This document shows, one piece after another, positions 25,309 to 37,457 of a stretch of DNA of 64,000 bases. Source of the stretch: JAVVHH01 sp965199585 (GTDB taxonomy: Bacteria > Pseudomonadota > Alphaproteobacteria > Acetobacterales > Acetobacteraceae); the NCBI GenBank assembly GCA_965199585.1, contig CBDASI010000002.1, forward strand, positions 1,922,001-1,986,000. Reading direction: 5' to 3'. Made by a program: the position numbers and the translations under genes. Positions within the stretch are counted from its first letter, which is position 1. Each line of letters begins with the position of its first letter. The notes under the pieces are model-generated. The model was not told where the DNA came from, made no database searches, and saw nothing but the letters and a program-made list of their open reading frames with translations.

Positions 25309-26538
25309 TCAGAGATCCGGTGCCAGCGGCATGGAGACGCCGCCCTTGATGCCGCCGGAGGGGCCGTCCATGCCGGGGTTGATGTCGAAGTCGAAGATCT
25401 CCGTCGGCAGCCACAGCGTGGCGCAGGAATTGGGGATGTCGACCACACCGCTGATGTGACCTTGCACCGGCGCGGTGCCGAGGATCGAGTAGGCCTGGGC
25501 GCCGGAGTAACCGAACTTCTTCATGTATTCGATCGCGTTCAGGCAGGCCTGGCGGTAGGCCACGTTGACGTCGAGGTAGTGCTGCTCGCCGGTCTCGTCG
25601 ACCGAGATGCCCTCGAAGATGAGGTAGTCGGTGTAGTTCGGCTTTTGCACGCTCGGCTTGAAGATCGGGTTCTTGATGCCGTACTTCGCCATGCCGCCCT
25701 TGATCACCTCGACCTTGAGATGGATCCAGCCCGGCATCTCGATCGCGCCGCAGAAGGTGATCTCGCCGTCGCCCTGGCTGAAGTGCAGGTCGCCCATCGA
25801 GAGCCCGGCGCCAGGAACGTAGACCGGGAAGTAGACGCGGGCACCACGGGACAGATCCTTGATGTCGCAGTTGCCGCCGTGTTCGCGCGGCGGGACGGTG
25901 CGGGCGCCGGTGGCAGCGGCGGCGGCTTTCGCGTCGCCCTTGAGGCGGCCCATGTGCGCGGTCGGCGCAAACGGGGCGTTGGCCAGCGGCGGCACGCGGC
26001 CGGGGTTGGTGGCGATCAGGCCGGTCTCACGGCGGTTCCAGGTATCGAGCAGCTTTGGGTCCGGCAGGCAGCCGATCAGGCCGGGATGGATCAGCCCGGC
26101 AAAGTTGACGCCCGGAACGTGCCGCGACGAGGTGAACATGCCCTTGAAGTCCCAGATCGACTTTTGCGCTTCCGGGAAATGATCGGTCAGGAACCCGCCG
26201 CCGTTCTTCTTGGAGAAGAAGCCGTTGAAGCCCCATTCGTTGTGCGGGAAGGCACCAATATCGAGGATATCGACCACCAGGAGGTCGCCGGGCTCCGCAC
26301 CCTCGACGCCGACGGGGCCGCTGAGGAAATGCACGATCGAGAGGTCGATGTCGCGCACGTCGGACGCGTCGTCGTTGTTCTTGATGAAGCCGCCGGTCCA
26401 GTCGTAGCACTCGATCTTGAAGTCCTGGCCGGGCTTGACGGTGGCGACCATCGGGATGTCCGGGTGCCAGCGGTTATGGATCATGTCGTTGTCATAGGCG
26501 GATTGCGACAGGTCGACCTTGATCAGCGTGTCCGTCAT
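25309..26538 (-). CDS. fmdA: Formamidase (acetamidase/formamidase family)
   Basis: 409 residues of the FmdA_AmdA family, unrelated in fold to AmiE. It begins MTDTLIKVDLSQSAYDNDMIHNRWHPDIPMV and contains the conserved DFKIECYDWTGGFIKN, PREHGGNCDIKDLSRGA and SMGDLHFSQGDGEITFCGAI. The His, Asp and Cys residues in these stretches probably form the active or metal site. It hydrolyses formamide, and in relatives acetamide, to ammonia and the acid. It lies between the importer ATPase gene urtE (21-bp gap) and fmdB, the classic formamide-utilisation arrangement. Confidence 0.95.
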   Translation of the reverse strand: MTDTLIKVDLSQSAYDNDMIHNRWHPDIPMVATVKPGQDFKIECYDWTGGFIKNNDDASDVRDIDLSIVHFLSGPVGVEGAEPGDLLVVDILDIGAFPHNEWGFNGFFSKKNGGGFLTDHFPEAQKSIWDFKGMFTSSRHVPGVNFAGLIHPGLIGCLPDPKLLDTWNRRETGLIATNPGRVPPLANAPFAPTAHMGRLKGDAKAAAAATGARTVPPREHGGNCDIKDLSRGARVYFPVYVPGAGLSMGDLHFSQGDGEITFCGAIEMPGWIHLKVEVIKGGMAKYGIKNPIFKPSVQKPNYTDYLIFEGISVDETGEQHYLDVNVAYRQACLNAIEYMKKFGYSGAQAYSILGTAPVQGHISGVVDIPNSCATLWLPTEIFDFDINPGMDGPSGGIKGGVSMPLAPDL

Positions 26539-26559
26539 GTTTGTCGTTCTCCCTGGACG

Positions 26560-27249
26560 TTAAACGGCGAGATAGCGGGCGACGGTTTCCTGATCGACGT
26601 CGGCCCGGCTGTCCTCGTGCACGACCACGCCGCCCTCGAGGACGATGACACGGTCGGCGATGTCGAGTGCGAAGCTCAGCACCTGTTCGGAGGCGATGAT
26701 GCTCAGGCCCCGCTCGTCGCGGATGCGGCGCAGCGTGCGGGCGAGCTCGAGGATGATTGAGGGCTGGATGCCCTCCGTCGGCTCGTCAAGCAGCAGCACC
26801 TGCGGGTTGGTCGCCAGCGCGCGGGCGATGGCGAGTTGCTGCTGCTGACCGCCGGAAAGGTTGCCGCCGCGGCGGGCACGCATCTCCTTGAGCACGGGGA
26901 ACATCTCGTAGATGTCCGGCGAGACGGTCTTGCCGCCGTGCACGAACAGCCCGGTCTCGATGTTGTCCTGCACCGTCATGGTGGAAAAGATCGCCCGTCC
27001 CTGCGGCACGTAGGCGAGCCCGGCCTTGACGCGCAGATGGCTCGGCAGCTTGGCGATGTCGGTGCCGTTCAGCTCGATCGATCCGGATTTGGTGGGGATC
27101 GCACCGATCAGCGAGCGCATCAGCGTGGATTTACCCATGCCGTTGCGACCGACGACGACGAGGATTTCCGCCTTTCCGAGGCTGAAATCGAGCCCGTGCA
27201 GCACCTCGCTCTGGCCGTAGCCGGCCCGCAGGCCTCTGACGTTCAGCAT
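26560..27249 (-). CDS. urtE: ABC ATPase of a urea/short-amide importer (UrtE type)
   Basis: 229 residues, LivF-like. Walker A is GRNGMGKSTLMRSL, the signature LSGGQQQQLAIARAL, and Walker B LLLDEPTEGIQPSII; the EGIQPSII variant is characteristic of UrtE/AmiABC-like amide and urea importers. It pairs with the LivG-like ATPase encoded 3 bp upstream. Relatives include FmdF of the Methylophilus formamide operon. The symbol follows family; the transported amide is inferred from the adjacent formamidase genes. Confidence 0.9.
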   Translation of the reverse strand: MLNVRGLRAGYGQSEVLHGLDFSLGKAEILVVVGRNGMGKSTLMRSLIGAIPTKSGSIELNGTDIAKLPSHLRVKAGLAYVPQGRAIFSTMTVQDNIETGLFVHGGKTVSPDIYEMFPVLKEMRARRGGNLSGGQQQQLAIARALATNPQVLLLDEPTEGIQPSIILELARTLRRIRDERGLSIIASEQVLSFALDIADRVIVLEGGVVVHEDSRADVDQETVARYLAV

Positions 27250-27252
27250 TGA

Positions 27253-28011
27253 TCAGTGTCCAAGATACACCTCGACGACTTTGGGATCGGCTTTGACGTG
27301 GTCGATCGAGCCTTCGGAGATGACCTTGCCCTGGTGCAGCACCGTCACCTTGTGGGCGATGTCCTCGACGAACCCCATGTCGTGCTCGATCACCAGCACC
27401 GACCGGTCGCGGATGACCCGGTGCAACAGCTCGGCCGTCTTCTTGCGCTCGCTGACGCTCATGCCGGCGACGGGCTCGTCGAGCATGAGCAGCGCCGGGT
27501 CCTGGATGAGGAGCATGCCGATCTCGAGCCATTGCTTCTGGCCGTGGCTCAGATACTCGGCGTAGTCGTCCAGATGCTGCTCGAGGAAGATCTCGCGGCT
27601 GATCTGTTCGACGCGTTCCTTCACGGCGGCATCCCGCTTGAAGGCCAGCGCGCCGAACACGGAGCGGCCGCGCGGATAGGAAATCTCCAGGTTCTCGAAC
27701 ACGGTGAGGTCTTCGTAGATCGACGGCGTCTGGAACTTGCGTCCCACGCCGGCGCGGACGATCTCGTGCTCCTTCATCTTGGTCAGTTCCTTGCCCTCGA
27801 AGGCGACGGAGCCGCTGGTCGCCTTGGTGCGGCCGCAGATGAGGTCGAGCACCGTCGTCTTGCCGGCGCCGTTAGGGCCGATGATGACGCGGATCTCGTT
27901 GCGGTCGAGATAGAAGGACAGGTCGTCGACCGCCTTGAAGCCGTCAAACGAGACGGTCAGGCCCTCGACGGAAAGCAGGTAATTCTTGTTGGTCGCACCG
28001 ATCGGGCTCAT
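27253..28011 (-). CDS. urtD: ABC ATPase of a urea/short-amide importer (UrtD type)
   Basis: 252 residues, LivG-like. Walker A is GPNGAGKTTVLDL, the divergent signature is YLSHGQKQWLEIGMLL and Walker B is LLMLDEPVAGMS. The SHGQKQWLEIGM signature and the long insert after the Q-loop are UrtD traits. The start ATG (28011-28009) overlaps the UrtC stop as ATGA. The longer frame upstream is antisense to permease coding and not part of the gene. Confidence 0.92.
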   Translation of the reverse strand: MSPIGATNKNYLLSVEGLTVSFDGFKAVDDLSFYLDRNEIRVIIGPNGAGKTTVLDLICGRTKATSGSVAFEGKELTKMKEHEIVRAGVGRKFQTPSIYEDLTVFENLEISYPRGRSVFGALAFKRDAAVKERVEQISREIFLEQHLDDYAEYLSHGQKQWLEIGMLLIQDPALLMLDEPVAGMSVSERKKTAELLHRVIRDRSVLVIEHDMGFVEDIAHKVTVLHQGKVISEGSIDHVKADPKVVEVYLGH

Positions 28012-29153
28012 TGGCCGGCCGCTCCCTGTTCCAGCGCTTGCGGCGACTCGACATTGGCGATGGTGGGTTGCCGGCCCTTGGCCTTCGGCAACACGCGGTC
28101 CAGCAACGGGTCGACATACTGCCGGTACACGCCGGCCAGCCCGTTCGGGAACGCCACCACCACGATGATGAACAGCGACCCCATGGCCAGCAACCAGGCC
28201 TGCGGCGCCGCTTCGGAGAACGAGGTCCGCGCCCAGCACACGATCAGCGCGCCGTAGATCGCGCCCAGCAGCGAGGTGCGACCACCGACCGCGCTGTAGA
28301 TCACCATCTCGATCGACGGCACGATGCCGACAAAGGAGGGCGACATGAAGCCGACCTGCAAGGTGAACATCGCGCCGCCGATGCCGGCCAGGGCGGCGGC
28401 AAAGCAGAACACGAACACCTTGAAGTGCGCCACGTCGTAGCCGGAGAACCGCACCCGGTCCTCCTTGTCGCGCATGGCGACCAGGATGCGCCCGAGCTTA
28501 CTGCGGCGAATGAACTGCGCCAGCAACAGACAGCCCAGCAGCAGCCCGGCGTTGACGAAATACAGCACCGTCTTGGCGCCGTCCGGCCGGATGTCCCAGC
28601 CTTCCAGCGTGCGCAGATCGGTGATGCCGTTGACGCCGCCGGTGTAGCCCTGCTGCCCGATGATCAGGATGGTGAGGATGGCGGCGACCGCCTGGGTGAT
28701 GATCGCGAAATACGTGCCGCCGACTCGGCGGGTGAACATCGCCACGCCGATGATCAGCGCCAGCAGCATCGGCACCATCGGCACGGCCAGGATGGTGAAC
28801 ACCAGACTGTGGAATGGCTGCCACATCCACGGCAGCTCGGTGATCTGGTTCCAGTCCATGAAGTCCGGGATGCCCGGGGTGGACTGGATCTTGGTCGCTT
28901 CCGGGGTCGAGGCCTGCAGCTTGAGATACATCGCCATGCAGTAGCCGCCGAGGCCGAAGAACACCCCCTGCCCCAGGCTGAGAATGCCGGCATCGCCCCA
29001 GCACAGCACCAGGCCGAGCACCACGAAGCCGTATGTCAGGTATTTGCCAACCAGGTTGAGCCGGAAGGCGTCGAGCGCGACGGGAAAGACGAGCAGGAGC
29101 ACCAGCGCAAGCACGGTGATCCAAAGCAGGTCCTTACGGTTAAGAAATGTCAT
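28008..29153 (-). CDS. urtC: ABC permease of a urea/short-amide importer (UrtC type)
   Basis: 381 residues with about ten helices. The conserved permease core includes GLVLCWGDAGILSLGQGVFFGLGGY and the ATPase-contact stretch AMRDKEDRVRFSGYDVAHFK. The latter, with DRVRFSGY, is typical of UrtC rather than LivM. Overlaps urtD (ATGA) downstream and urtB by 4 bp upstream. The C-terminal tail of about 40 residues is polar and cytoplasmic. Confidence 0.92.
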   Translation of the reverse strand: MTFLNRKDLLWITVLALVLLLVFPVALDAFRLNLVGKYLTYGFVVLGLVLCWGDAGILSLGQGVFFGLGGYCMAMYLKLQASTPEATKIQSTPGIPDFMDWNQITELPWMWQPFHSLVFTILAVPMVPMLLALIIGVAMFTRRVGGTYFAIITQAVAAILTILIIGQQGYTGGVNGITDLRTLEGWDIRPDGAKTVLYFVNAGLLLGCLLLAQFIRRSKLGRILVAMRDKEDRVRFSGYDVAHFKVFVFCFAAALAGIGGAMFTLQVGFMSPSFVGIVPSIEMVIYSAVGGRTSLLGAIYGALIVCWARTSFSEAAPQAWLLAMGSLFIIVVVAFPNGLAGVYRQYVDPLLDRVLPKAKGRQPTIANVESPQALEQGAAGQ

Positions 29154-30076
29154 CGCCGCACCTTCAAAGCAAACAGCCCTTGTGGCCGGATCATTAGGAT
29201 CATGATCACCGCCAGCAGCACGATGACCTGCGCCATCGACCCGCTGAGGAAGAACTCCAGCGTCGAGCGCGCCTGCGAGATGGTGAAGGCGGACGCGATG
29301 GTGCCGACCAGGCTCGCCGCACCGCCGAACACCACGATCAGGAACGTGTCGACGATGTAGAGCTGCCCGGCGGTTGGGCTGGTGGAACCGATCATGGTGA
29401 ACGCGCTACCGGCGACCCCGGCGATACCGCAGCCGATCCCGAAGGTGATGCGGTCCACCCGCGCGGTGTCGATGCCGACGGCGCTGGCCATCATGCGGTT
29501 GGACACCACGGCGCGGATCTGCTTGCCCCACCCCATGCGATAGATCAGCAGGAACACGCCGACCGTGATGATCGTGGTCAGGACCATGACGATCATGCCG
29601 TTGATCGGGATCTGGATGGAATCGGTCACATCGGCCGCACCCATCATCCAGTCCGGCTGATCGACGCCCACCTCGCGCGCGCCGAACACCGATCGGTATA
29701 CCTGCTGCAGGATGAGGCTGAGCCCCCACGTCGCCAGCAAGGTATCGAGCGGCCGCTTATACAAGCGGCTGATGAGGGCCCATTCGACCAACATGCCGAG
29801 CGCGCCGGAAACGATAAAGGCCAGCACGACGGCGACGAAGAAATACGCCGAGAACAGCGCCGGCATGAACTTGGTGAATACTTGCGAGGTGAGATAGGTG
29901 ACGTAGGCGCCGAGGATCATGAACTCCCCGTGCGCCATGTTGATCACGCCCATCTGCCCGAAGATGATCGCCAACCCGAGCGCCATCAGAACGAAGACGG
30001 AGAACAGGATCAGCCCGGCGAAACCTTGCATCGCCATGATCGAACCGAGTTCGCCCATCGTGTAGCCTGCGAACAT
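29150..30076 (-). CDS. urtB: ABC permease of a urea/short-amide importer (UrtB type)
   Basis: 308 residues, LivH-like, with eight or nine helices. The conserved QMGVINMAHGEFMILGAYVT and IIFGQMG stretch marks branched-chain/urea importer permeases. The ATPase-contact segment is RMGWGKQIRAVVSNRMMAS. It is second in the operon, 26 bp after the binding-protein gene, and forms the membrane channel with UrtC. Confidence 0.92.
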   Translation of the reverse strand: MFAGYTMGELGSIMAMQGFAGLILFSVFVLMALGLAIIFGQMGVINMAHGEFMILGAYVTYLTSQVFTKFMPALFSAYFFVAVVLAFIVSGALGMLVEWALISRLYKRPLDTLLATWGLSLILQQVYRSVFGAREVGVDQPDWMMGAADVTDSIQIPINGMIVMVLTTIITVGVFLLIYRMGWGKQIRAVVSNRMMASAVGIDTARVDRITFGIGCGIAGVAGSAFTMIGSTSPTAGQLYIVDTFLIVVFGGAASLVGTIASAFTISQARSTLEFFLSGSMAQVIVLLAVIMILMIRPQGLFALKVRR

Positions 30077-30102
30077 CGCCTGTTCTCCGTTCTACTCGAG
30101 GG

Positions 30103-31353
30103 TTACTGGTAGCCGGCCGGGAACGGGTCCGGCTTGATCAGCTCGGGCGACTCGTAGACCACCTTGAACTGACCGTTGACCTGCGCCTGCGCGACCCGGG
30201 TCTTGCTCCAGAGGTGATGGTTCGGGTCGATGCGGACGTAGCCTTCCGGCGCGCCGGTGAACTCGATGCCACCGGAGGCGGCGGCGATCTTGTCCACGTC
30301 GAAACTACCCGCCTTCTCCACCGTCAGCTTCCACAGCCACGGGCCGAGGTAGGCCGCCTGCGACACGTCGCCGATGACGCTCTTCTCGCCGTAGGCCTTC
30401 TTGAAGGCGGCGACGAACTTCTTGTTGTTCTCGTTATCCAGGCTCTGGAAATACTTCATGCAGGAATACGCGCCCGCGATGTTCTCGCCGCCGATGCCCT
30501 CGACCTCGTCCTCGGTCACCGAGATGGTCAGCAACGTCTGCTTGTTCAGGTCGACGCCGGCCGCCTTGAGCTGCTTGTAGAATGCGACGTTGGAGCCGCC
30601 GACCACGGTGGTGAAGATCACGTCCGGCTTGGTCAGCTTGATCTTGTTGATCACCGAGTTGAACTGCGTGTGGCCGAGCGGGAAGTAGTCCTCGCCGACC
30701 ACCTTGCAGCCGGTCAGATGCCCTTCGATGTGCTTGCGGGCGATCTTGTTGGAGGTGCGCGGCCAGATGTAGTCGGAGCCGACCAGGTAGAAGCTCTTGC
30801 TGCCCTTGGTCTTGTTGACCCAGTCGAGGCTGGCCAGGATCTGCTGGGTCGCTTCCTGGCCGGTGTAGATGACGTTCTTGGACTGCTCGAGGCCCTCGTA
30901 GAACGTCGGATAATACAGCATGCCGTTCAGCTGCTCGAGCACCGGCAGCACCGCCTTGCGCGACGCCGAGGTCCAGCAGCCGAAGATCGCCGCGACGTGG
31001 TCGCTGGCCAGCAGCTTCTTGGCCTTTTCGGCGAATGTCGGCCAGTCGCTGGCGCCGTCCTCCTGGATCACCTTGATCTGCCGGCCCAGGATGCCGCCGC
31101 TTTCGTTAATCTGCGCGATCGCCAGCTTCTCGGCCTCGATCGACCCGGTCTCGCTGATCGCCATCGTGCCGGTCGCCGAGTGCAGGATGCCGACCGTCAC
31201 GGTATCGTCGGTGATGGCCAGGCCGGTGGTGTTGACGGCCGAGGTCGCCGGGCCGGCGGCCTGGGCCAGGCGCGGCAGCATCGCGGCGACCGGGAGCGCG
31301 GCCATGCCCTGGAGCAGGCGTCGGCGCAGCGGTGAGTTCGGAACGTCGTCCAT
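30103..31353 (-). CDS. urtA: Periplasmic urea/short-amide binding protein (UrtA/FmdD/AmiC-like)
   Basis: 416 residues. A Tat-like leader contains LRRRLLQGMAALPVAAML and is cleaved near AQA. The mature part is a type I periplasmic fold: VGILHSATGTMAISE, FGCWTSASRKAVLPVLE and YLVGSDYIWPRTSNKIA are conserved in UrtA, FmdD and the amide sensor AmiC. The ATG (31353-31351) has AGAGGA at good spacing; a TTG six codons earlier has none. It is first in the operon, so its leader region (31354-31493) carries the promoter shared with the divergent sensor kinase. The exact ligand is unknown; the neighbouring amidases point to formamide/acetamide or urea. Confidence 0.94.
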   Translation of the reverse strand: MDDVPNSPLRRRLLQGMAALPVAAMLPRLAQAAGPATSAVNTTGLAITDDTVTVGILHSATGTMAISETGSIEAEKLAIAQINESGGILGRQIKVIQEDGASDWPTFAEKAKKLLASDHVAAIFGCWTSASRKAVLPVLEQLNGMLYYPTFYEGLEQSKNVIYTGQEATQQILASLDWVNKTKGSKSFYLVGSDYIWPRTSNKIARKHIEGHLTGCKVVGEDYFPLGHTQFNSVINKIKLTKPDVIFTTVVGGSNVAFYKQLKAAGVDLNKQTLLTISVTEDEVEGIGGENIAGAYSCMKYFQSLDNENNKKFVAAFKKAYGEKSVIGDVSQAAYLGPWLWKLTVEKAGSFDVDKIAAASGGIEFTGAPEGYVRIDPNHHLWSKTRVAQAQVNGQFKVVYESPELIKPDPFPAGYQ

Positions 31354-31408
31354 CGGTGATCCTCTCGTCAAAGGAGGTCAGCGTGGCGGCGGACGGAACG
31401 ATAACGGA

Positions 31409-31426
31409 ATACGTCAAATGACGTAT
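31409..31426. promoter_or_regulatory. Perfect 18-bp dyad in the urtA/sensor kinase divergent region
   Basis: Reads ATACGTCAAATGACGTAT: two perfect 8-bp arms around AA. It lies 56-73 bp upstream of the urtA start and about 70-85 bp upstream of the kinase start. This suits an operator controlling both promoters; the response regulator of the sensor pair is the natural candidate to bind it. Role inferred from position and symmetry. Confidence 0.6.
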
Positions 31427-31493
31427 GGAGCTATGATCGCGCTGCGGCGCAGCGTCCCGGGCGCAATGATCGGCGGAGGATCGGACGGAGCCA

Positions 31494-34873
<3,380 letters not shown>

Positions 34874-34877
<4 letters not shown>

Positions 34878-35785
34878 ACGCAATCGACTGCGCCTCCCGC
34901 GAGGTCGTCCTCGTCGTCGATGACAGCCCGGCCACGCTCGGGCTGCTGAGCGAGGCGCTGGAGCGGGCCGGCTACACGGTGCTGGTGGCGCAATCGGGGG
35001 AGGATGCGTTGCGCCTGATGCAGCGTATCTCGCCGGACATCGTGCTGATGGATGCGATCATGCCGGGGCTCGACGGCTTCGAGACCACCCGCCTGATGAA
35101 GACGAGCGCGGCCACGGCGTCGATCCCGGTGGTGTTCATGACCGGGCTAACGGAGACCGAGCACGTGATTCGCGGGCTGGAGGCCGGCGGGGTGGACTAC
35201 GTCGCCAAGCCGGTGGCGCCCGACGAGGTGGTCGCCCGCGTCACGGTTCATGTCGCGACGGCGCGCCTGACCCGAAGCGCGCGCACCGCGCTGGACACCA
35301 CCGGCCGCTACCTACTGTCGGTCACGCTCGACGGGACCCTGCTGTGGTCCACGCCGCAGGCGGCCCGGCTGCTCGAGCAGGACGGGACGGTGGCGCCGCT
35401 GCATGGCGCGCTGCGCGCCTGGCTGGCGACCTGCACGCCCGGCGACGCCGTCGGGGCGGAGACCACCTTGCCTGCGCAGGCCGGTCGGTGCCGCATCCGC
35501 GTGACGGTGCTGGGGGAGGTCGGCAGCAACGAGATGCTGCTGCGGCTGACCCCGGAGTTGAACCCGGAGGAAGTTCTGGCCGACCTGCTCGGCCTCACGC
35601 GCCGGGAGGCGGAAGTGCTGCTATGGCTGAGCCGCGGCAAGAGCAACCGCGACATCGCCGCGATCCTGGATCTCAGTCCGCGGACGGTGAACAAGCATTT
35701 GGAGCTGATATTCCCGAAGCTGAACGTCGAGAACCGGGCGTCGGCGGCGGCACTGGCGGTCCGCCTGCTCGCCAACGCGGAGTGA
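34874..35785 (+). CDS. Response regulator with receiver and LuxR-type HTH domains
   Basis: 303 residues. The receiver domain begins VVLVVDDSPATLGLLSEAL with phospho-acceptor Asp60 (IVLMDAIMPGLDGFE) and the conserved Lys in VDYVAKPVAPDE. A middle segment (about 125-230), DTTGRYLLSVTLDGTLLWST, resembles a small PAS-like input. The C-terminal LuxR HTH is LTRREAEVLLWLSRGKSNRD followed by SPRTVNKHLELIFPKL. Its ATG overlaps the kinase stop (ATGA). It probably receives phosphate from the kinase and controls the divergent amide operon. A receiver plus intermediate domain plus HTH is larger than the usual NarL-type protein. Confidence 0.92.
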
Positions 35786-35952
35786 CGCCGGGACCACGGC
35801 TTGCCGAAATGGCCCGGGATCGCCGACCAGGCATCGCCGTGCCACGGGTTGCGCTCGATCTTGCCGTCCATCATGCCGGCCATGGCGGTGCCCACCAGGG
35901 TGGTCATCGACGTGACGTGCCCGTTGTAGCTCACGGCTGAGCCGCGCCGGGG
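35786..35952 (-). pseudogene. Remnant of a DadA/GlpO-like FAD oxidoreductase C-terminus
   Basis: In the minus frame the stretch encodes SYNGHVTSMTTLVGTAMAG, then MMDGKIERNPWHGDAWSAIPGHFGKPW. This resembles the C-terminal FAD-binding tail (GYNGRGVAMATAMG...) of gamma-glutamylputrescine oxidase-like flavoproteins. There is no N-terminal part in the window, and the frame runs antisense into the response regulator gene at its 3' side. It is thus a leftover of a deleted oxidoreductase gene between the convergent regulator and M81 genes. The resemblance is short and from memory. Confidence 0.45.
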
Positions 35953-37410
35953 TCAAGCCTGTGGGAACAGATACTTCACCGATGTCTTGAAGACGAAATT
36001 GCTGAAGTCGAATGTCGCGATGCCGGGCGTGTCGACGGTCACGATCCGTGCCGCGGCAGTCTCGAAGAAAGCGCGGAAATGCTGGCTCGATTTGATCGCG
36101 ATGACTTTGTAGTCGGTCATCGGCATGCCGTGCAGTTTCAGCATCTCGTCATCGAGCAGTTGGGATTTCAGCTCCGTCACGATCACGTCGACATTGCCGA
36201 TGCGCAGCCGGGTCGATCGACCGAGGTCGCGCTGCCCGCCCTTGCCCATGGGCGTGCTCGCCACCCACCGGCACAGCGTGTTCATCACCACCTCGGCGTC
36301 AACCTGCAGCGGCGCCCCATGCAGTGCGTCCGTTTTGCCGCCGAGGCTGACCGCGATGCGGGCGCCTTCGCCGGCCTCGTGGGCCGCAGCCACCACCGCG
36401 GCGTCGGCCAGGTGAGCAAAGCAGGTCCGCGGCACGTTCCGGCGCAGCATCTCGGCGAGCAGCCAGGTGCCGTCGCCGGGCGCGCCGGCGCCGGGATTGT
36501 CGGAGGTCTCGTTCAGGACGACCGGGGTCTCCGGACAGCTCAACGCCGTCTCGAGCCCCTCGGCCGCACCCGGCAGAGTGATGGCGAACACGTCGCGCTG
36601 CGCCCAGATGAAGTCGGCGACGTCTCGCGTGGCCGCGGCCGCCAGCGCCTCGTCATCTTCCGCAATCGCGATGACGGACACGCAGGTGGCCGAGGAGTCC
36701 GCGTAGGGGAAGCCGTGATAGGCGGCGCAATGCAGCAGGCCGGGCTTGGCCTCCCACGACTCGCAGCGCGCGTTGACCGCCTTGAGCGGGCCATGGAACG
36801 TCGTCGTGGTCGGGATCACCAGCGGCAGGCGGGTGAGCGCCATCCGCGGCCGCAGCTCGCCTTGCACCATGCGATGTAGGTTGCGGATGGCGTCGCGGCC
36901 GCGGTCGTACATGTCGATGTGGGGGTATTCCTTTACGCCGAACAGCATGTCGGCATTGTCGATCATGCGGTCGGTGATGTTGCCGTGCAGGTCGAGCGTC
37001 GCGACGATCGGCATCGCCGTCCCAAAGCGCAGCCGCAGCGTGCGCAGCAGGTCGCCCTCGATGTCGCCGGTCGTTTCGGCCACGCCGGCGCCGTGCAGCT
37101 CGAGGCAGATCGCGTCGAACGGCGCAGCCGCCTCGAGCCCGGCCAGCACCTTGCGCTTGATCTCCGCCCAGGTCTCGGCGCGGATCGTGCCGGATGGGCT
37201 CGTGATGGCGCCGAAGGTCGGCAACAGCTCGATGTCGCCCAGGGCGGCGGCCTCGTCGACCATGCCGCCGATATAGTCCTGCACGCCGCGGTGACGGTTT
37301 AAGAGTTCTTCCCCCTCGATCCAGGAGCGAATGCGGAAGGCGGCCTCGTCGGTCGGCTCGTTGGAGAAAGTGTTGGTCTCGTGCGAGACCTGGGCGATGG
37401 CGATACGCAT
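35953..37410 (-). CDS. M81-family metallopeptidase (MlrC-like)
   Basis: 485 residues. It begins MRIAIAQVSHETNTFSNEP, with the SHETNTF motif (His10, Glu11, Asn13). Further along come ATLDLHGNITDRMIDNAD and KEYPHIDMYDRGRDAI, whose His/Asp residues are the probable zinc ligands, and a C-terminal YKVIAIKSSQHFRAFF. MlrC takes part in microcystin breakdown, but most members have unknown amide or cyclic-dipeptide substrates. The chosen ATG (37410-37408) has AGGAAA upstream; an earlier start adds 17 unrelated residues. It overlaps no neighbour but is tightly spaced with the hydrolase cluster (47 bp), whose last minus-strand gene it is. Confidence 0.9.
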   Translation of the reverse strand: MRIAIAQVSHETNTFSNEPTDEAAFRIRSWIEGEELLNRHRGVQDYIGGMVDEAAALGDIELLPTFGAITSPSGTIRAETWAEIKRKVLAGLEAAAPFDAICLELHGAGVAETTGDIEGDLLRTLRLRFGTAMPIVATLDLHGNITDRMIDNADMLFGVKEYPHIDMYDRGRDAIRNLHRMVQGELRPRMALTRLPLVIPTTTTFHGPLKAVNARCESWEAKPGLLHCAAYHGFPYADSSATCVSVIAIAEDDEALAAAATRDVADFIWAQRDVFAITLPGAAEGLETALSCPETPVVLNETSDNPGAGAPGDGTWLLAEMLRRNVPRTCFAHLADAAVVAAAHEAGEGARIAVSLGGKTDALHGAPLQVDAEVVMNTLCRWVASTPMGKGGQRDLGRSTRLRIGNVDVIVTELKSQLLDDEMLKLHGMPMTDYKVIAIKSSQHFRAFFETAAARIVTVDTPGIATFDFSNFVFKTSVKYLFPQA

Positions 37411-37457
37411 GGGATTTCCTCGATAGCGCCGGTCAGGCGAAGTGGAAGCATGGCCCA

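Noticed and set aside
31371..31421. AAAGGAGG followed by a GTG-started 12-codon frame before the sensor kinase gene
   Set aside because: It could be a leader peptide, but it ends inside the 18-bp dyad and there is no attenuator-like hairpin; the match may be chance, so it is not called as a gene.
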